64,000 bases of DNA from Bacteroidia bacterium (lineage in GTDB: Bacteria > Bacteroidota > Bacteroidia > B-17B0 > Aurantibacillaceae). Below, one piece after another: positions 55,932 to 64,000 of the stretch. The translations under genes and the position numbers were made by a program. Positions within the stretch are counted from its first letter, which is position 1. The number at the start of each line of letters is the position of its first letter. Under the pieces are notes generated by a model that saw nothing but the letters and a program-made list of their open reading frames with translations, ran no database searches and was not told the origin of the DNA. The DNA is taken from positions 124,001 to 188,000 of the forward strand of contig JACMNO010000002.1 in assembly GCA_014378485.1 (NCBI GenBank), given 5' to 3'.

Positions 55932-56858
55932 TTATTTTTCTGTATTTTTTTCTTTTTGAGTTATAGCCATCATTTGTTTCATGGTTTTATCCATTCCTTC
56001 AATACTTCCATCTAAAAATATAACATTTCCTTTTCCATGTACAGCAAAGTCTTTTACGGCCTCTGTCCACATTGTAAATAAAATTAAAGATGTATCTAAA
56101 TTAGATTCCTGCATTTGCTTTGCTGCTTCTGCCATACCATGCGCTACCTCTTCTCTGAATAAAGCAATACCCTGACCTCGCATTTGAGCAGCTTCTTTTT
56201 CGGCAGTGGCCGATATTTTAATAAAGTTACCTTCGGCTTCAGCAGCTTTAGTTCTTGTGATTAATAATGCCTGGCCTTCATTTTCCGCAGCTGCTTTTAG
56301 GTTATTACTTGCTACAACTTTTGCCATGGAACGCATTACTTCTTCATCAAAAGTAATGTCGTTCAATTGTAAATCTAATAAATGATATCCCCATTCTTCA
56401 AGCATTACATCTAATTGATCTTTAACCGCTTCAACTATATCTCTTCTTAAAGATAATACTTCAGACTGTTTTTTTGTAGCTACAAATGCTCTCACAGATC
56501 CTTCGATAGAACGAACCAAAGCCTGCATTAAATTCTTATCATCCACAAACTTAAAAGCAACGTTTTTAATTGATTCTTCTGTTTGGTTAATTACTGCATA
56601 TAATAACATAGCTGTAAAATTTACATTAGCCTGATCAATGGTTACAGCTTGAAAACCTAACTCAACACTTCTGTTTTGAATGGAGATTTTTTTATAAACT
56701 TTTTCAATAAAAGGAATTTTCATGCTTAAACCGGGAGTCAATATTCTTCTGTATTTTCCAAACACAGTAATCACAGCAACAGTTCCCTGTTGAACAGTAA
56801 CAAAGGATAAAAGAATAACCAGAAGTATGAATGCGAAAAAGATAATAATAGGTATCAT
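55932..56858 (-). CDS. SPFH/Band 7 membrane scaffold protein (stomatin/QmcA-like)
   Basis: A 308-residue inner-membrane protein. One N-terminal helix (residues 2-22) is followed by the SPFH/band 7 domain (about 23-190: VQQGTVAVITVFGKYRRILTPGLSMKIPFIEKV), then a long coiled-coil (about 190-260, rich in Ala/Glu: AEGNFIKISATAEKEAAQMRGQ) and a short tail. Such proteins form large oligomers that organise membrane regions and guard proteases such as FtsH. No NfeD partner gene is next to it. Divergent from the TPR gene. Confidence 0.92.
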   Translation of the reverse strand: MIPIIIFFAFILLVILLSFVTVQQGTVAVITVFGKYRRILTPGLSMKIPFIEKVYKKISIQNRSVELGFQAVTIDQANVNFTAMLLYAVINQTEESIKNVAFKFVDDKNLMQALVRSIEGSVRAFVATKKQSEVLSLRRDIVEAVKDQLDVMLEEWGYHLLDLQLNDITFDEEVMRSMAKVVASNNLKAAAENEGQALLITRTKAAEAEGNFIKISATAEKEAAQMRGQGIALFREEVAHGMAEAAKQMQESNLDTSLILFTMWTEAVKDFAVHGKGNVIFLDGSIEGMDKTMKQMMAITQKEKNTEK

Positions 56859-56923
56859 AGTTTTATTTTATAAATAGTTTATGTAAATTTAATCATCCAA
56901 AACAATAAACAAAATATTTTTTT

Positions 56924-57985
56924 ATGAATGGGTTCATTCGTTTAATCTCATTACTATTGTTTTGTCTGATTTCAATTCATTGTTTTTCGCAAAAAGATAC
57001 TTCCAAAACAAAAAATGGGGAGACTGATCTTTATAAAGCTGCCTGTAAGCTTTCTGATTCAGCAAAATATAAAGATGCCATAGTGCTTTTCAAAAAAGCA
57101 ATAAAGATCAAACCGGATTTTACGGATGCCTATAATAAAATGGCTTTTGCAAAACTCAAACTGGAAGATTATAAAGGTGCCGAAAAGGATCTTCAGGCTG
57201 CTTTGAAAATATATCCTGATAATTATGAAAGCCAGAAAATAATGGGAATTCTTTATTATGAAACGAAAAAATTAAAGGAAGCGAAAGCAACCTTAGATTC
57301 CGCTTCGCAACTTAATACAGATGACCCCGAATTATTTTATTATAAAGCAAAGTTGATGTTTGACGGAAAAGCATACAAAAATGCGCTGGATGCCTGCAAC
57401 AGGGCAATGGAATTAAACCCAAAATACCTTGCCGTGATTTATCTGAAAGGTCAGATCAGGTTTGCCATGAAAGACTACGCTTACTGCATTAGCGAATTAT
57501 CAGAATATATTAAACTGATGCCTGCTACTAATCCGGATTATGAAGCCTATAAAACAAGAGCAAAAGCAAGGTTCGAGATCAGGGATTATAAAAACGCTGT
57601 CAACGATTGGAACGTTTATATTGAAGCCTTCCCCGAAGATGAAGAAGCCTGGGTATCGAGAGGAGCCTGCAAGATTGAGATCATTGATAACACAGGAGCA
57701 ATTGCTGATTTTGATGCTGCTATTAAACTGAATCCGAAAAACCCGGTGAGCTACAATTATAGGGGAGTGGCTAAAGGAGAAAACAAACAGTTTGTGGAAG
57801 CCATTAAGGATTTTGACTATTCGATCAAATTAAAGTATGATTATGCGGGGGCTTTTGTAAACAGGGCTGCCGTTAAATTTGCCAGCAAGGATAAAAGAGG
57901 CGCCTGTGATGATCTTAACAAAGCAGATAGTCTCGGCGATGAAATGGCAATCCGCTTAATTGAAACTTATTGTAAACAAAAATGA
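56924..57985 (+). CDS. Exported TPR-repeat protein
   Basis: A 353-residue protein with signal peptide (MNGFIRLISLLLFCLISIHCFS) and about nine tetratricopeptide repeats of 34 residues filling the rest. Examples are YKDAIVLFKKAIKIKPDFTDAYNKMAFAKLKLEDYKGAEKDLQAALKIYPDN and the later AIADFDAAIKLNPKNPVSYNYRG. The final repeat ends with GACDDLNKADSLGDEMAIRLIETYCKQ, a Sel1-like cap seen in Bacteroidota. It probably acts as a scaffold in the periplasm; partner unknown. Divergent from SPFH gene, and followed by the queD control region. Confidence 0.88.
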   Translation: MNGFIRLISLLLFCLISIHCFSQKDTSKTKNGETDLYKAACKLSDSAKYKDAIVLFKKAIKIKPDFTDAYNKMAFAKLKLEDYKGAEKDLQAALKIYPDNYESQKIMGILYYETKKLKEAKATLDSASQLNTDDPELFYYKAKLMFDGKAYKNALDACNRAMELNPKYLAVIYLKGQIRFAMKDYAYCISELSEYIKLMPATNPDYEAYKTRAKARFEIRDYKNAVNDWNVYIEAFPEDEEAWVSRGACKIEIIDNTGAIADFDAAIKLNPKNPVSYNYRGVAKGENKQFVEAIKDFDYSIKLKYDYAGAFVNRAAVKFASKDKRGACDDLNKADSLGDEMAIRLIETYCKQK

Positions 57986-57986
57986 A

Positions 57987-58044
57987 ATACGAATATACGA
58001 ATCAATATACAAACACAGATTCGTATATTTGCAGGAGATTCGTA
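57987..58044. promoter_or_regulatory. Four TACGAAT half-sites around the queD -7 box
   Basis: TACGAAT at 57988-57994 and 57996-58002, and its reverse complement ATTCGTA at 58019-58025 and 58038-58044. The inner pair extends to an 11-bp inverted repeat (57993-58003 with 58018-58028). TATATTTG at 58024-58031 is the -7 box, overlapped by this repeat; queD starts 24 bp later. Confidence 0.65.
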
Positions 58045-58055
58045 ATGTAAAAAGT

Positions 58056-58466
58056 ATGAGAACAGCCGTATTCAGAAAAGCCAATTTTAATTCCGCACAC
58101 CGTTTGCACAACCCGCAATTGGATGACAAAACCAATGAAGCCCTTTTTGGATTATGTAATAACCCAAACTATCACGGGCACAATTACGATCTTATTGTGA
58201 AACTGATTGGAGAAATAAACCCTCAAACAGGATATGTATTTGATATGAAAATTTTGAATGATATTATTAAGGAAGAGATCATAGAACGTTTTGATCATAA
58301 AAACTTAAACATGGATACTGTTGAATTTAAAAACTTAAATCCTACAGCGGAAAATATTGCCAGGATTATTTATGAATTATTAAGATCTAAAATAGAAGTG
58401 AAATACGAGCTTGAAATAACTTTATATGAAACGCCACGCAACTATGTGGTTTATCCTGTTAAATAA
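58056..58466 (+). CDS. queD: 6-carboxy-5,6,7,8-tetrahydropterin synthase (QueD / PTPS family)
   Basis: A 136-residue enzyme of 7-deazaguanine synthesis for queuosine. Zinc-ligand histidines are in FNSAHRLHN (start) and NYHGHNYDL; FDHKNLN with the catalytic residues and PTAENIARIIY with the pterin-binding glutamate follow. The ORF is open to 57960, but ATG 58056 gives the family N-terminus (RTAVFRKANFNSAHRL) and lies behind a TATATTTG box. The VanX-like gene starts right after its stop codon. QueC, QueE and QueF are not in the window. Confidence 0.93.
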   Translation: MRTAVFRKANFNSAHRLHNPQLDDKTNEALFGLCNNPNYHGHNYDLIVKLIGEINPQTGYVFDMKILNDIIKEEIIERFDHKNLNMDTVEFKNLNPTAENIARIIYELLRSKIEVKYELEITLYETPRNYVVYPVK

Positions 58467-59225
58467 ATGCCCGTTAAATTCAAAACGGAAATATATTTCC
58501 TGGCTATCCTGATTTGTTTTAATGGCTGCACATCTTCCAATGAACACATTGCTGTTAAAGTAAAGAACACAAAACCCTTAACGCTTCACAAGGAAACTCC
58601 CACACAGCATGATACTTCATCACTGGAACGATTGTTCTTAGAGAAGGGATTGCTCAATATCAATTCACTGGATTCTACTATCCGTGTTGTGCTGCACTAC
58701 GCCACCACTCAGAATTTCTTAAACAAACCTCTTTATAACGGTTTGAATGATTGCTATTTGCCCTGTGAAGTGGGCATCAAATTAAGTAATGCCCAGTATT
58801 TTTTACATGAACAATTTCCCAACTATCATTTAATTGTATTTGATGCAGTGAGGCCTCTGCATATTCAAAAGCAAATGTGGGATGAACTGGATATGCCCTC
58901 CAAAGAAAAGATTAATTACCTGGCTCATCCCGACGATATTTCCCTACACAATTATGGTGCGGCTGTTGATGTTGGCATTATCGGCTCTAATGATGTACTA
59001 TTGGAAATGGGTACCCCCTTTGATTTTTTTGGTGAATTAAGCGAACCAAAAAAAGAACAGGAATTTTTATTGAATGGCAAACTCACTAAAGAAGCATTGA
59101 CGAACCGATTGTTATTAAGAAGCGTGATGGTGAAAGCGGGTTTCATGACCATTACTACCGAATGGTGGCATTTTAATTCTAGCACAAAAATAATAGCAGC
59201 AGAAAAATACGAGCTAATTGAGTAA
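58467..59225 (+). CDS. D-alanyl-D-alanine dipeptidase (VanX/DdpX family), probable lipoprotein
   Basis: A 252-residue zinc peptidase of family M15D that cuts D-Ala-D-Ala in the periplasm. The signal ends in FNGC, a possible lipobox with cysteine near 20. Motifs: YATTQNFLNKPLYN, VFDAVRPLHIQKQMWD with the catalytic arginine, SLHNYGAAVDVGI (zinc His and Asp), and TEWWHFN with the glutamate and last zinc His. It starts at the base after the queD stop and overlaps the converging YhhQ gene by 12 bp. More likely cell-wall recycling than vancomycin resistance, since no vanHA genes are near. Confidence 0.9.
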   Translation: MPVKFKTEIYFLAILICFNGCTSSNEHIAVKVKNTKPLTLHKETPTQHDTSSLERLFLEKGLLNINSLDSTIRVVLHYATTQNFLNKPLYNGLNDCYLPCEVGIKLSNAQYFLHEQFPNYHLIVFDAVRPLHIQKQMWDELDMPSKEKINYLAHPDDISLHNYGAAVDVGIIGSNDVLLEMGTPFDFFGELSEPKKEQEFLLNGKLTKEALTNRLLLRSVMVKAGFMTITTEWWHFNSSTKIIAAEKYELIE

Positions 59226-59891
59226 ATCCACTGCTGGCTCTTTACCTTTATTAATGTATTTACCAATAACATAATGGCCCAGGTAAATCAATGGAATCAA
59301 AGTCAACGCCACCAACAATTTAAACGAATAACCCCAGCTTGCGTTCACGATGAATTCAGAAAACGGCCATTTACCGGGCAACACAAAAGCAATGAATTGA
59401 ACTACAAAAGTATCCACCAACTGGCTAACCAGCGTGCTTCCGGTAGCCCTTAACCAGATATGCTTATCACCGGTGGCTTTTTTAAAGGCCCAAAAAACAT
59501 ATACATCAATTAACTGCGAAAATAAGAATGCCACAATGCTACCAACTATGATCCATTGTGATTGCCCAAACACTGTTCTGAAATCATGATCATTAACTGG
59601 TGAAAAAGAAGTGGCATTTAAGTTCATTGCAATGGTTAAAACAATAAAAGTAAATGAGATTAAAGCAACAGTAATGTAAGTGAGTTTTTTTACTCCGTCT
59701 TTTCCATAATACTCATTGATCAAATCTGTCAGCAAAAAAATAACCGGCCACATAATAATTCCGATGCTTTGCGTAAAGAGACCAAAGAACTGAACCAGCT
59801 TTCCTCCTATGAGTTCAGCAACAATGGCATTGGTTATAAAAAAACCTGCCAGTACCAGGAAGACAATATCTTTTCTATTCTTTAAATCCAT
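59214..59891 (-). CDS. yhhQ: Queuosine precursor transporter, YhhQ/VUT family
   Basis: A 225-residue inner-membrane permease that imports preQ0/preQ1 or queuine. About six helices; family features are NAIVAELIGGKLVQFFG, IIMWPVIFLLTDLINEYYGK, SQLIDVYVFWAFKKATGDKHIWLRATGSTLVSQLVDTF. It converges on the VanX-like gene and is close to queD, which supports a queuosine role in a mixed uptake and synthesis route. Start ATG 59891 gives a soluble N-terminus typical of the family. Confidence 0.92.
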   Translation of the reverse strand: MDLKNRKDIVFLVLAGFFITNAIVAELIGGKLVQFFGLFTQSIGIIMWPVIFLLTDLINEYYGKDGVKKLTYITVALISFTFIVLTIAMNLNATSFSPVNDHDFRTVFGQSQWIIVGSIVAFLFSQLIDVYVFWAFKKATGDKHIWLRATGSTLVSQLVDTFVVQFIAFVLPGKWPFSEFIVNASWGYSFKLLVALTLIPLIYLGHYVIGKYINKGKEPAVDLLN

Positions 59892-59964
59892 AGCTTGCTA
59901 ATTTATACAAGATTATAAAAAATAACTACCGTTTACACATTTTTGTTAAATTTATACACTTGTT

Positions 59965-62900
59965 ATGATTGTAAAAAACAACCGAAAGATAAAATCGTTT
60001 TTTTTATCACTGCTTTATGTACTGGTGGTTTCAGCTGGATTTTCTCAAAACATAAAATTTAAGCGCCTAAGCATTGATGAAGGTTTGTCCGCAGTTACAG
60101 TTAACGCTATTTTCCAGGACTCCCAGGATTTTATCTGGATCGGTACTCAGGATGGATTGAATCGTTATGATGGTTATCATTTTAAAGCATTCAAGAATGA
60201 TCCCTTCAACCAGAAAAGTATTTCATCTAATGATGTGAAATGTATTTTTGAAGACAAGAATGGGGTGATCTATTTAGGAAGTAATGGTGGAGGTTTGTCT
60301 GTTTATGATAAATACACAGAAACTTTTGTCAATTTGAGGTCAGGCCTGAGCGCTAATTCATTATCTAATAATATAGTGAATGATATTATTGAAATTAATA
60401 ATGATGAATTGTTGATTTCAACAGCAAACGGGATAAACCTATTTAATAAAGCGTCGAAGACTTTTAAACAGATCAATTTCGAAGACAAAGAAATCAGTTT
60501 TACCAATTTTTTCCGGGATTCTTACGGCAATTTTTGGGTAGGTTCTGAATCAAACTATTTATTTGAGATTGACCAGGCAACCAATAAGTTGATTAATCAT
60601 GAGCTGCCACAACAATTTTTAGAATTTGACAAATCAAACAAAGATGTGGGTTCACGCAGAAAGAAAATATATGACCTCACCCAGCATAAGGATGACCTGG
60701 TATGCGGAACTGACGGGGGATTATTGTTTTTTGATATCCCTACAAAAACTTTTAGAAATGTTTTTTCATTTGACGAAAAGAACAGGTATAACAACCGCAT
60801 TAAGTGTTTTGTAAATACAGCAGATTCCTCTAAATTAATTTTCGGTACCTGGGGCGGACTTGTTAAACTAAGCCTAAAAGATTTTTCATACACTATTGAG
60901 AAAAAAAGCGAAACTTCCGTTAACTCTTTATCCAGTGATAAGATCTCCACTATTTTAAAAGACAAACAAAATAACCTATGGGTTGGAACAGAAGAGAACG
61001 GATTGAACATATACTTTAATTCACTCAACAAATTTCCTTTGTATAATGCCAGCAATGGTTTAGAAAATGATTTTGTGTATTCCATTTACCAGTTGAACAA
61101 TAAAAACATCCTGATTGGAACTGAAGACGGGCTCTACAACCTGAATCCACGGACTAATGTTATTACCAATTACAATACCTTGCTGAAAAAATATCAAATC
61201 AATACAGTTCTGAGTTTATTGGAAGATAAGGAAGGCAATATTTGGATAGGAAGTTACGGACAAGGTGTTGTCGTGTACAATCCAACAACTAAAAAGGAAA
61301 CTAAGTTATTGGCCGATAAAAATTTTGGTGGTACTGTGATGAAGATTATCCAGGATAAATCAGGAGTTATCTGGGTTGCTACCTATAAGGACGGTTTATA
61401 TTCAATTAATCCGAACACCTTTGCTGTAAGACGTTATACAACCGAACAGGGACTTTCATCCAACAATATTTATTTTGTTTATGAGAATAAAGAAAATGGC
61501 ACCTTAATACTTGGAACTGATGGCGGTGGATTGAATATTCTTGATTTTGTGACAAGTGTCGACAGGCCTTTTGTAACAGTTTACAAACACATTGATAATA
61601 AAAATTCCATCAGTTCAAACAGCATTAATAATATTTACAAAGACCGGAATGGTATTTTTTGGATTGCCACAAGTAATGGCTTGAATAAATTTGATCTGAA
61701 AAAGAAGAACTTTACTATATATACTGAGAAGGATGGCCTGCCAAATAGTTATATATATGATGTGATTCCTGATAAGGATAATTACCTGTGGTTGCCAAGT
61801 AATTCTGGCTTAACCAAATTTAATCCTTATGATAAAAATGAAGGTGGCTCAGCTTTTATAAATTACAATACCAATGACGGCTTACAAGCCAGAGAATTTA
61901 ACCAGGGTGCTTCTTTTTTATGCAAGGACGGAAAGATCCTGGTAGGAGGTGTTGCAGGTTTAAATTATTTTGATCCGGCATCTATTAAAAAAAGTAAAAT
62001 CACGCCCAACGCCTATATATATTCCTATGCCCGGCAGGGAAGAAATATCAGCACAGATTCCAGCATCTGTTATAAACGCCACCTTGAGTTAACACACAAA
62101 GAAAATTATTTTACGTTTGAATTAGTTGCATTGGATTATGTATCTGTTGAGAAAACGAAATTTATGTACTATCTTGAAGGATATGACCCCGATTGGTCTT
62201 CCCCTACTTCAGTGCGTTATGTTTCATACACAGAATTGCCAGGTGGTGATTATACTTTTAAAGTAAAAGCAACGAACAGTGATGGTGTGTGGAGTGAAAA
62301 AGTAACTGAAATTAAAATCAATGTGATTCCTCCCTGGTGGAAAACAAAATGGTTTTATGTGATAACAGTAATTGTTTCCTTAGCGTTAGTATTTGGGTTC
62401 ATCAGTTACAGAACCAATACCATCAAAAAAGAAAATAAGTTACTGGAAAACAAAGTCTCAGAAAGAACCAAAGAACTTGCTGAAAAGAACAGGGATATTA
62501 CCAGTAGTATTGAATATGCCAAACGAATCCAGGAAGCGATTTTGCCTTCAAAAGAACTTATTTTTTCAAGGCTCACACAAGCCTTTATACTTTACAAACC
62601 AAAAGACATTGTAAGCGGAGATTTTTATTGGTTCGGTGAAAAAGATAATTACAAAATCATTGCGGTAGTAGACTGTACCGGGCATGGTGTACCTGGCGCC
62701 TTTATGAGTATGATTGGACATAACCTGCTTAACCAGATTGTTTCAGAAAAAGGTTTATCAGATCCCGGCCAGATTATGGAAGAATTGCATAAAGGTGTTC
62801 AGGCCGCTTTAAAACAAGGAGGAAATAATGATGTTGACACGAACGATGGTATGGATGTTTCTTTATTGGCTTTAAATACAGAAACCAGGGAATGCCTTTG

Positions 62901-63255
62901 GGCCGGTGCTTTCAGAAGTTTGGTTATTGTGAATAATGAGGGGGAACTGGAAAAAATTGACGGCAATAAATATCCTGTGGGAGGAGCCCAGCTTGACTCA
63001 AACAGGATTTTTACCACACAAAAAAAGAAGTTAAATAAGAATGATTGTCTGTATATGTTCTCTGATGGCTACGCGGATCAGTTTGGAGGCACTAAAGGAA
63101 AAAAATTCATGGTAAAACAATTTCATGATAATTTAAAATCCATTCATCAATTCAGTGTTGCTGAACAACAAAAAGCACTTGAAAATCAATTAAACGAATG
63201 GAAAGGAAATTTTGAACAGGTAGATGATGTTTTGGTCATTGGGATAAAATTGTAA
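59965..63255 (+). CDS. Propeller-SpoIIE (PP2C) transmembrane sensor phosphatase, no PAS
   Basis: A 1096-residue inner-membrane sensor paralogous to the 18892 gene. Signal peptide (to FSQ), then propeller repeats (DSQDFIWIGTQDGLNRYDGYHF, KEGNIWIGSYGQGVVVYN and more) to about 680, Y_Y_Y domain to about 785, a membrane helix (about 793-813), a short coiled coil (LLENKVSERTKELAEKN) and a SpoIIE/PP2C phosphatase with VSGDFYWFG (near 882), CTGHGVPGAFMSMIG (near 903), NDGMDVSLLAL and SDGYADQFGGTKGKKF. Unlike 18892 it has no PAS domain. It is a phosphatase, not a kinase; SiaC-type proteins are the expected substrate. Confidence 0.93.
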   Translation: MIVKNNRKIKSFFLSLLYVLVVSAGFSQNIKFKRLSIDEGLSAVTVNAIFQDSQDFIWIGTQDGLNRYDGYHFKAFKNDPFNQKSISSNDVKCIFEDKNGVIYLGSNGGGLSVYDKYTETFVNLRSGLSANSLSNNIVNDIIEINNDELLISTANGINLFNKASKTFKQINFEDKEISFTNFFRDSYGNFWVGSESNYLFEIDQATNKLINHELPQQFLEFDKSNKDVGSRRKKIYDLTQHKDDLVCGTDGGLLFFDIPTKTFRNVFSFDEKNRYNNRIKCFVNTADSSKLIFGTWGGLVKLSLKDFSYTIEKKSETSVNSLSSDKISTILKDKQNNLWVGTEENGLNIYFNSLNKFPLYNASNGLENDFVYSIYQLNNKNILIGTEDGLYNLNPRTNVITNYNTLLKKYQINTVLSLLEDKEGNIWIGSYGQGVVVYNPTTKKETKLLADKNFGGTVMKIIQDKSGVIWVATYKDGLYSINPNTFAVRRYTTEQGLSSNNIYFVYENKENGTLILGTDGGGLNILDFVTSVDRPFVTVYKHIDNKNSISSNSINNIYKDRNGIFWIATSNGLNKFDLKKKNFTIYTEKDGLPNSYIYDVIPDKDNYLWLPSNSGLTKFNPYDKNEGGSAFINYNTNDGLQAREFNQGASFLCKDGKILVGGVAGLNYFDPASIKKSKITPNAYIYSYARQGRNISTDSSICYKRHLELTHKENYFTFELVALDYVSVEKTKFMYYLEGYDPDWSSPTSVRYVSYTELPGGDYTFKVKATNSDGVWSEKVTEIKINVIPPWWKTKWFYVITVIVSLALVFGFISYRTNTIKKENKLLENKVSERTKELAEKNRDITSSIEYAKRIQEAILPSKELIFSRLTQAFILYKPKDIVSGDFYWFGEKDNYKIIAVVDCTGHGVPGAFMSMIGHNLLNQIVSEKGLSDPGQIMEELHKGVQAALKQGGNNDVDTNDGMDVSLLALNTETRECLWAGAFRSLVIVNNEGELEKIDGNKYPVGGAQLDSNRIFTTQKKKLNKNDCLYMFSDGYADQFGGTKGKKFMVKQFHDNLKSIHQFSVAEQQKALENQLNEWKGNFEQVDDVLVIGIKL

Positions 63256-63295
63256 AAAAAAAGCAATAAAGTGTTTTTTAAATAAATATTGTTTT

Positions 63296-63303
63296 TATAT
63301 TTG
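63296..63303 (+). promoter_or_regulatory. -7 box of the 63358 lipoprotein
   Basis: TATATTTG matches TAnnTTTG; no clear TTG at the usual distance. The GTG start is 54 bp downstream. Confidence 0.4.
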
Positions 63304-63357
63304 ATACGTAATCGACATTTTATTTTTCTATTTATATTGTAACAACTAACTATTAAA

Positions 63358-64000
63358 GTGAAAAAAAATATTATCATATCCGCGATTTTGATCGCTTCAT
63401 CGTTTATCACATTAAATTCCTGCAAGAAAAAAGCAGAAGATGCTGACGGTGAAACACAATCGGTAGTTGACAATTCAATTTGCGAACAGCAGTTTATGGC
63501 AATTGCACCGGTTGTAAATGAAAAAGGAATTAATCAGGCAGGTATTAAGAAAACAACTTCTTGCGATTCATGGACTATTCTTGGCGCAGTGAGCGGCACT
63601 AATACTCCAAATGTATCATCCGATACAATTGTAAATGCAAATGGATATTATCAAAACGGCCCTGTAAGTTTTTTACTTGATTACGGGACAGGCTGTATCA
63701 GCTTTGATGGTTTATCATTTAAATCAGGTATTATTAAAATAACCACTGCAAAACGATGGAGTGCCTTTAATAATATCGTTACTATTGAGCTTCAAACATA
63801 CAAAGTAAATAATGTAACCTATACAGGGCAGGTAAGAATTTCCAAACCTGATTCTGTTACCTTCAGCATGGAGATAGTTAATGGCCATTGTACTAATGGT
63901 TCATGGAATATTGATTATGCTGGAAATAAAACAATTAAACAAATGGCAGGATTTAATACAAAAAACAATGAATCGGATGATGTAATAGCTATTACAGGAA
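63358..64000 (+). CDS. Lipoprotein of unknown function (3' end beyond window)
   Basis: Open frame from GTG 63358 to the window end, at least 214 residues. Lipoprotein signal KKNIIISAILIASSFITL-NSC with cysteine at about residue 22, then a Lys-rich stretch (KKKAEDADGE), and a beta-rich domain (SFLLDYGTGCISFDGLSF, SGIIKITTAKRW, FSMEIVNGHCTNGSW) of the kind seen in outer-membrane-attached Bacteroidota proteins. No family is recognised. GTG is taken because it starts the lysine-rich signal; the frame continues past base 64000. Confidence 0.75.
   Translation, partial: MKKNIIISAILIASSFITLNSCKKKAEDADGETQSVVDNSICEQQFMAIAPVVNEKGINQAGIKKTTSCDSWTILGAVSGTNTPNVSSDTIVNANGYYQNGPVSFLLDYGTGCISFDGLSFKSGIIKITTAKRWSAFNNIVTIELQTYKVNNVTYTGQVRISKPDSVTFSMEIVNGHCTNGSWNIDYAGNKTIKQMAGFNTKNNESDDVIAITG

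Noticed and set aside
58000-58056. preQ1 riboswitch before queD
   Set aside because: The 5' leader would be about 20 nt and only short dyad repeats are present; no aptamer-like fold is visible.
58467-59225. Vancomycin resistance locus
   Set aside because: Only the VanX-like dipeptidase is present; no vanH or vanA ligase gene. Cell-wall recycling is more likely.
60597-61085. 162-codon minus-strand ORF inside the sensor gene
   Set aside because: It is antisense to clear propeller repeats and has no recognisable domain.

Overview
The window is chromosomal DNA from a low-GC member of the Bacteroidota. Signs of this are five intact proteins with C-terminal type IX secretion (T9SS) sorting domains plus one decayed one, Bacteroidota-typical families (GSCFA, PUR/DUF3276, propeller-SpoIIE phosphatases, the trifunctional MMPL/acyltransferase/methyltransferase protein), promoters of the TTG-N19/20-TAnnTTTG type, and almost no Shine-Dalgarno sequences. 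No rRNA, tRNA, phage, IS element or CRISPR was seen.

Layout. 1-3000: 3' part of ligA, then a scarred strip with a HigBA toxin-antitoxin pair, a decayed second higA, a partial copy of the ligA end and two REP-like hairpins. 3000-7500: a von Willebrand A / MoxR-like AAA ATPase pair, a frameshifted surface protein and a SiaC-like regulator. 7600-14200: RluF-type pseudouridine synthase, DEAD-box helicase, RidA, M3 oligopeptidase, a DnaJ-KTSC protein and a secreted peptidase-like protein. 14400-24050: the MMPL trifunctional protein, then a plus-strand run of YceI-like protein, propeller-PAS-SpoIIE sensor, N-acetylglucosamine kinase and TauE/SafE permease. 24100-27500: the classical thrS-infC-rpmI-rplT translation operon. 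28000-32800: T9SS protein, YceI with a MarR regulator, MiaE, small lipoproteins, MauE-thioredoxin protein. 32800-39850: HAD phosphatase, GSCFA, Ndk, NrnA, secreted esterase, malic enzyme. 39950-50650: T9SS LRR protein, choice-of-anchor-B protein, hydroxyacyl-CoA dehydrogenase, HTTM protein, methyltransferase, a 22-bp-period array before an unknown gene, and an S41 peptidase next to a decayed reductase. 50650-64000: aconitase with an in-frame stop, PUR protein, M43 metalloprotease, SPFH protein, TPR protein, a small queuosine/cell-wall group (QueD, VanX-like, YhhQ), a second propeller-SpoIIE sensor and a partial lipoprotein.

How parts connect. Two large membrane sensors end in PP2C/SpoIIE phosphatases and a SiaC-like protein, the usual kind of phosphatase substrate, lies in the same window; this suggests a partner-switching signal route. 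QueD and the YhhQ transporter both feed queuosine. The YceI gene carries a tandem dyad operator over its promoter and the next gene is a MarR regulator.

Most unusual signals: (1) a 5-bp stem/7-nt loop hairpin 10 nt before the thrS start whose loop copies a tRNA-Thr(UGU) anticodon loop; (2) an array of at least 15 units with exact 22-bp phase and strongly diverged sequence at 47381-47710; (3) the nested operator before yceI; (4) the AUU start of infC with a rare strong Shine-Dalgarno. Three reading frames are broken or lack a normal start (aconitase, the 5.7-kb surface protein, the HAD gene), so single-base assembly errors must be kept in mind.
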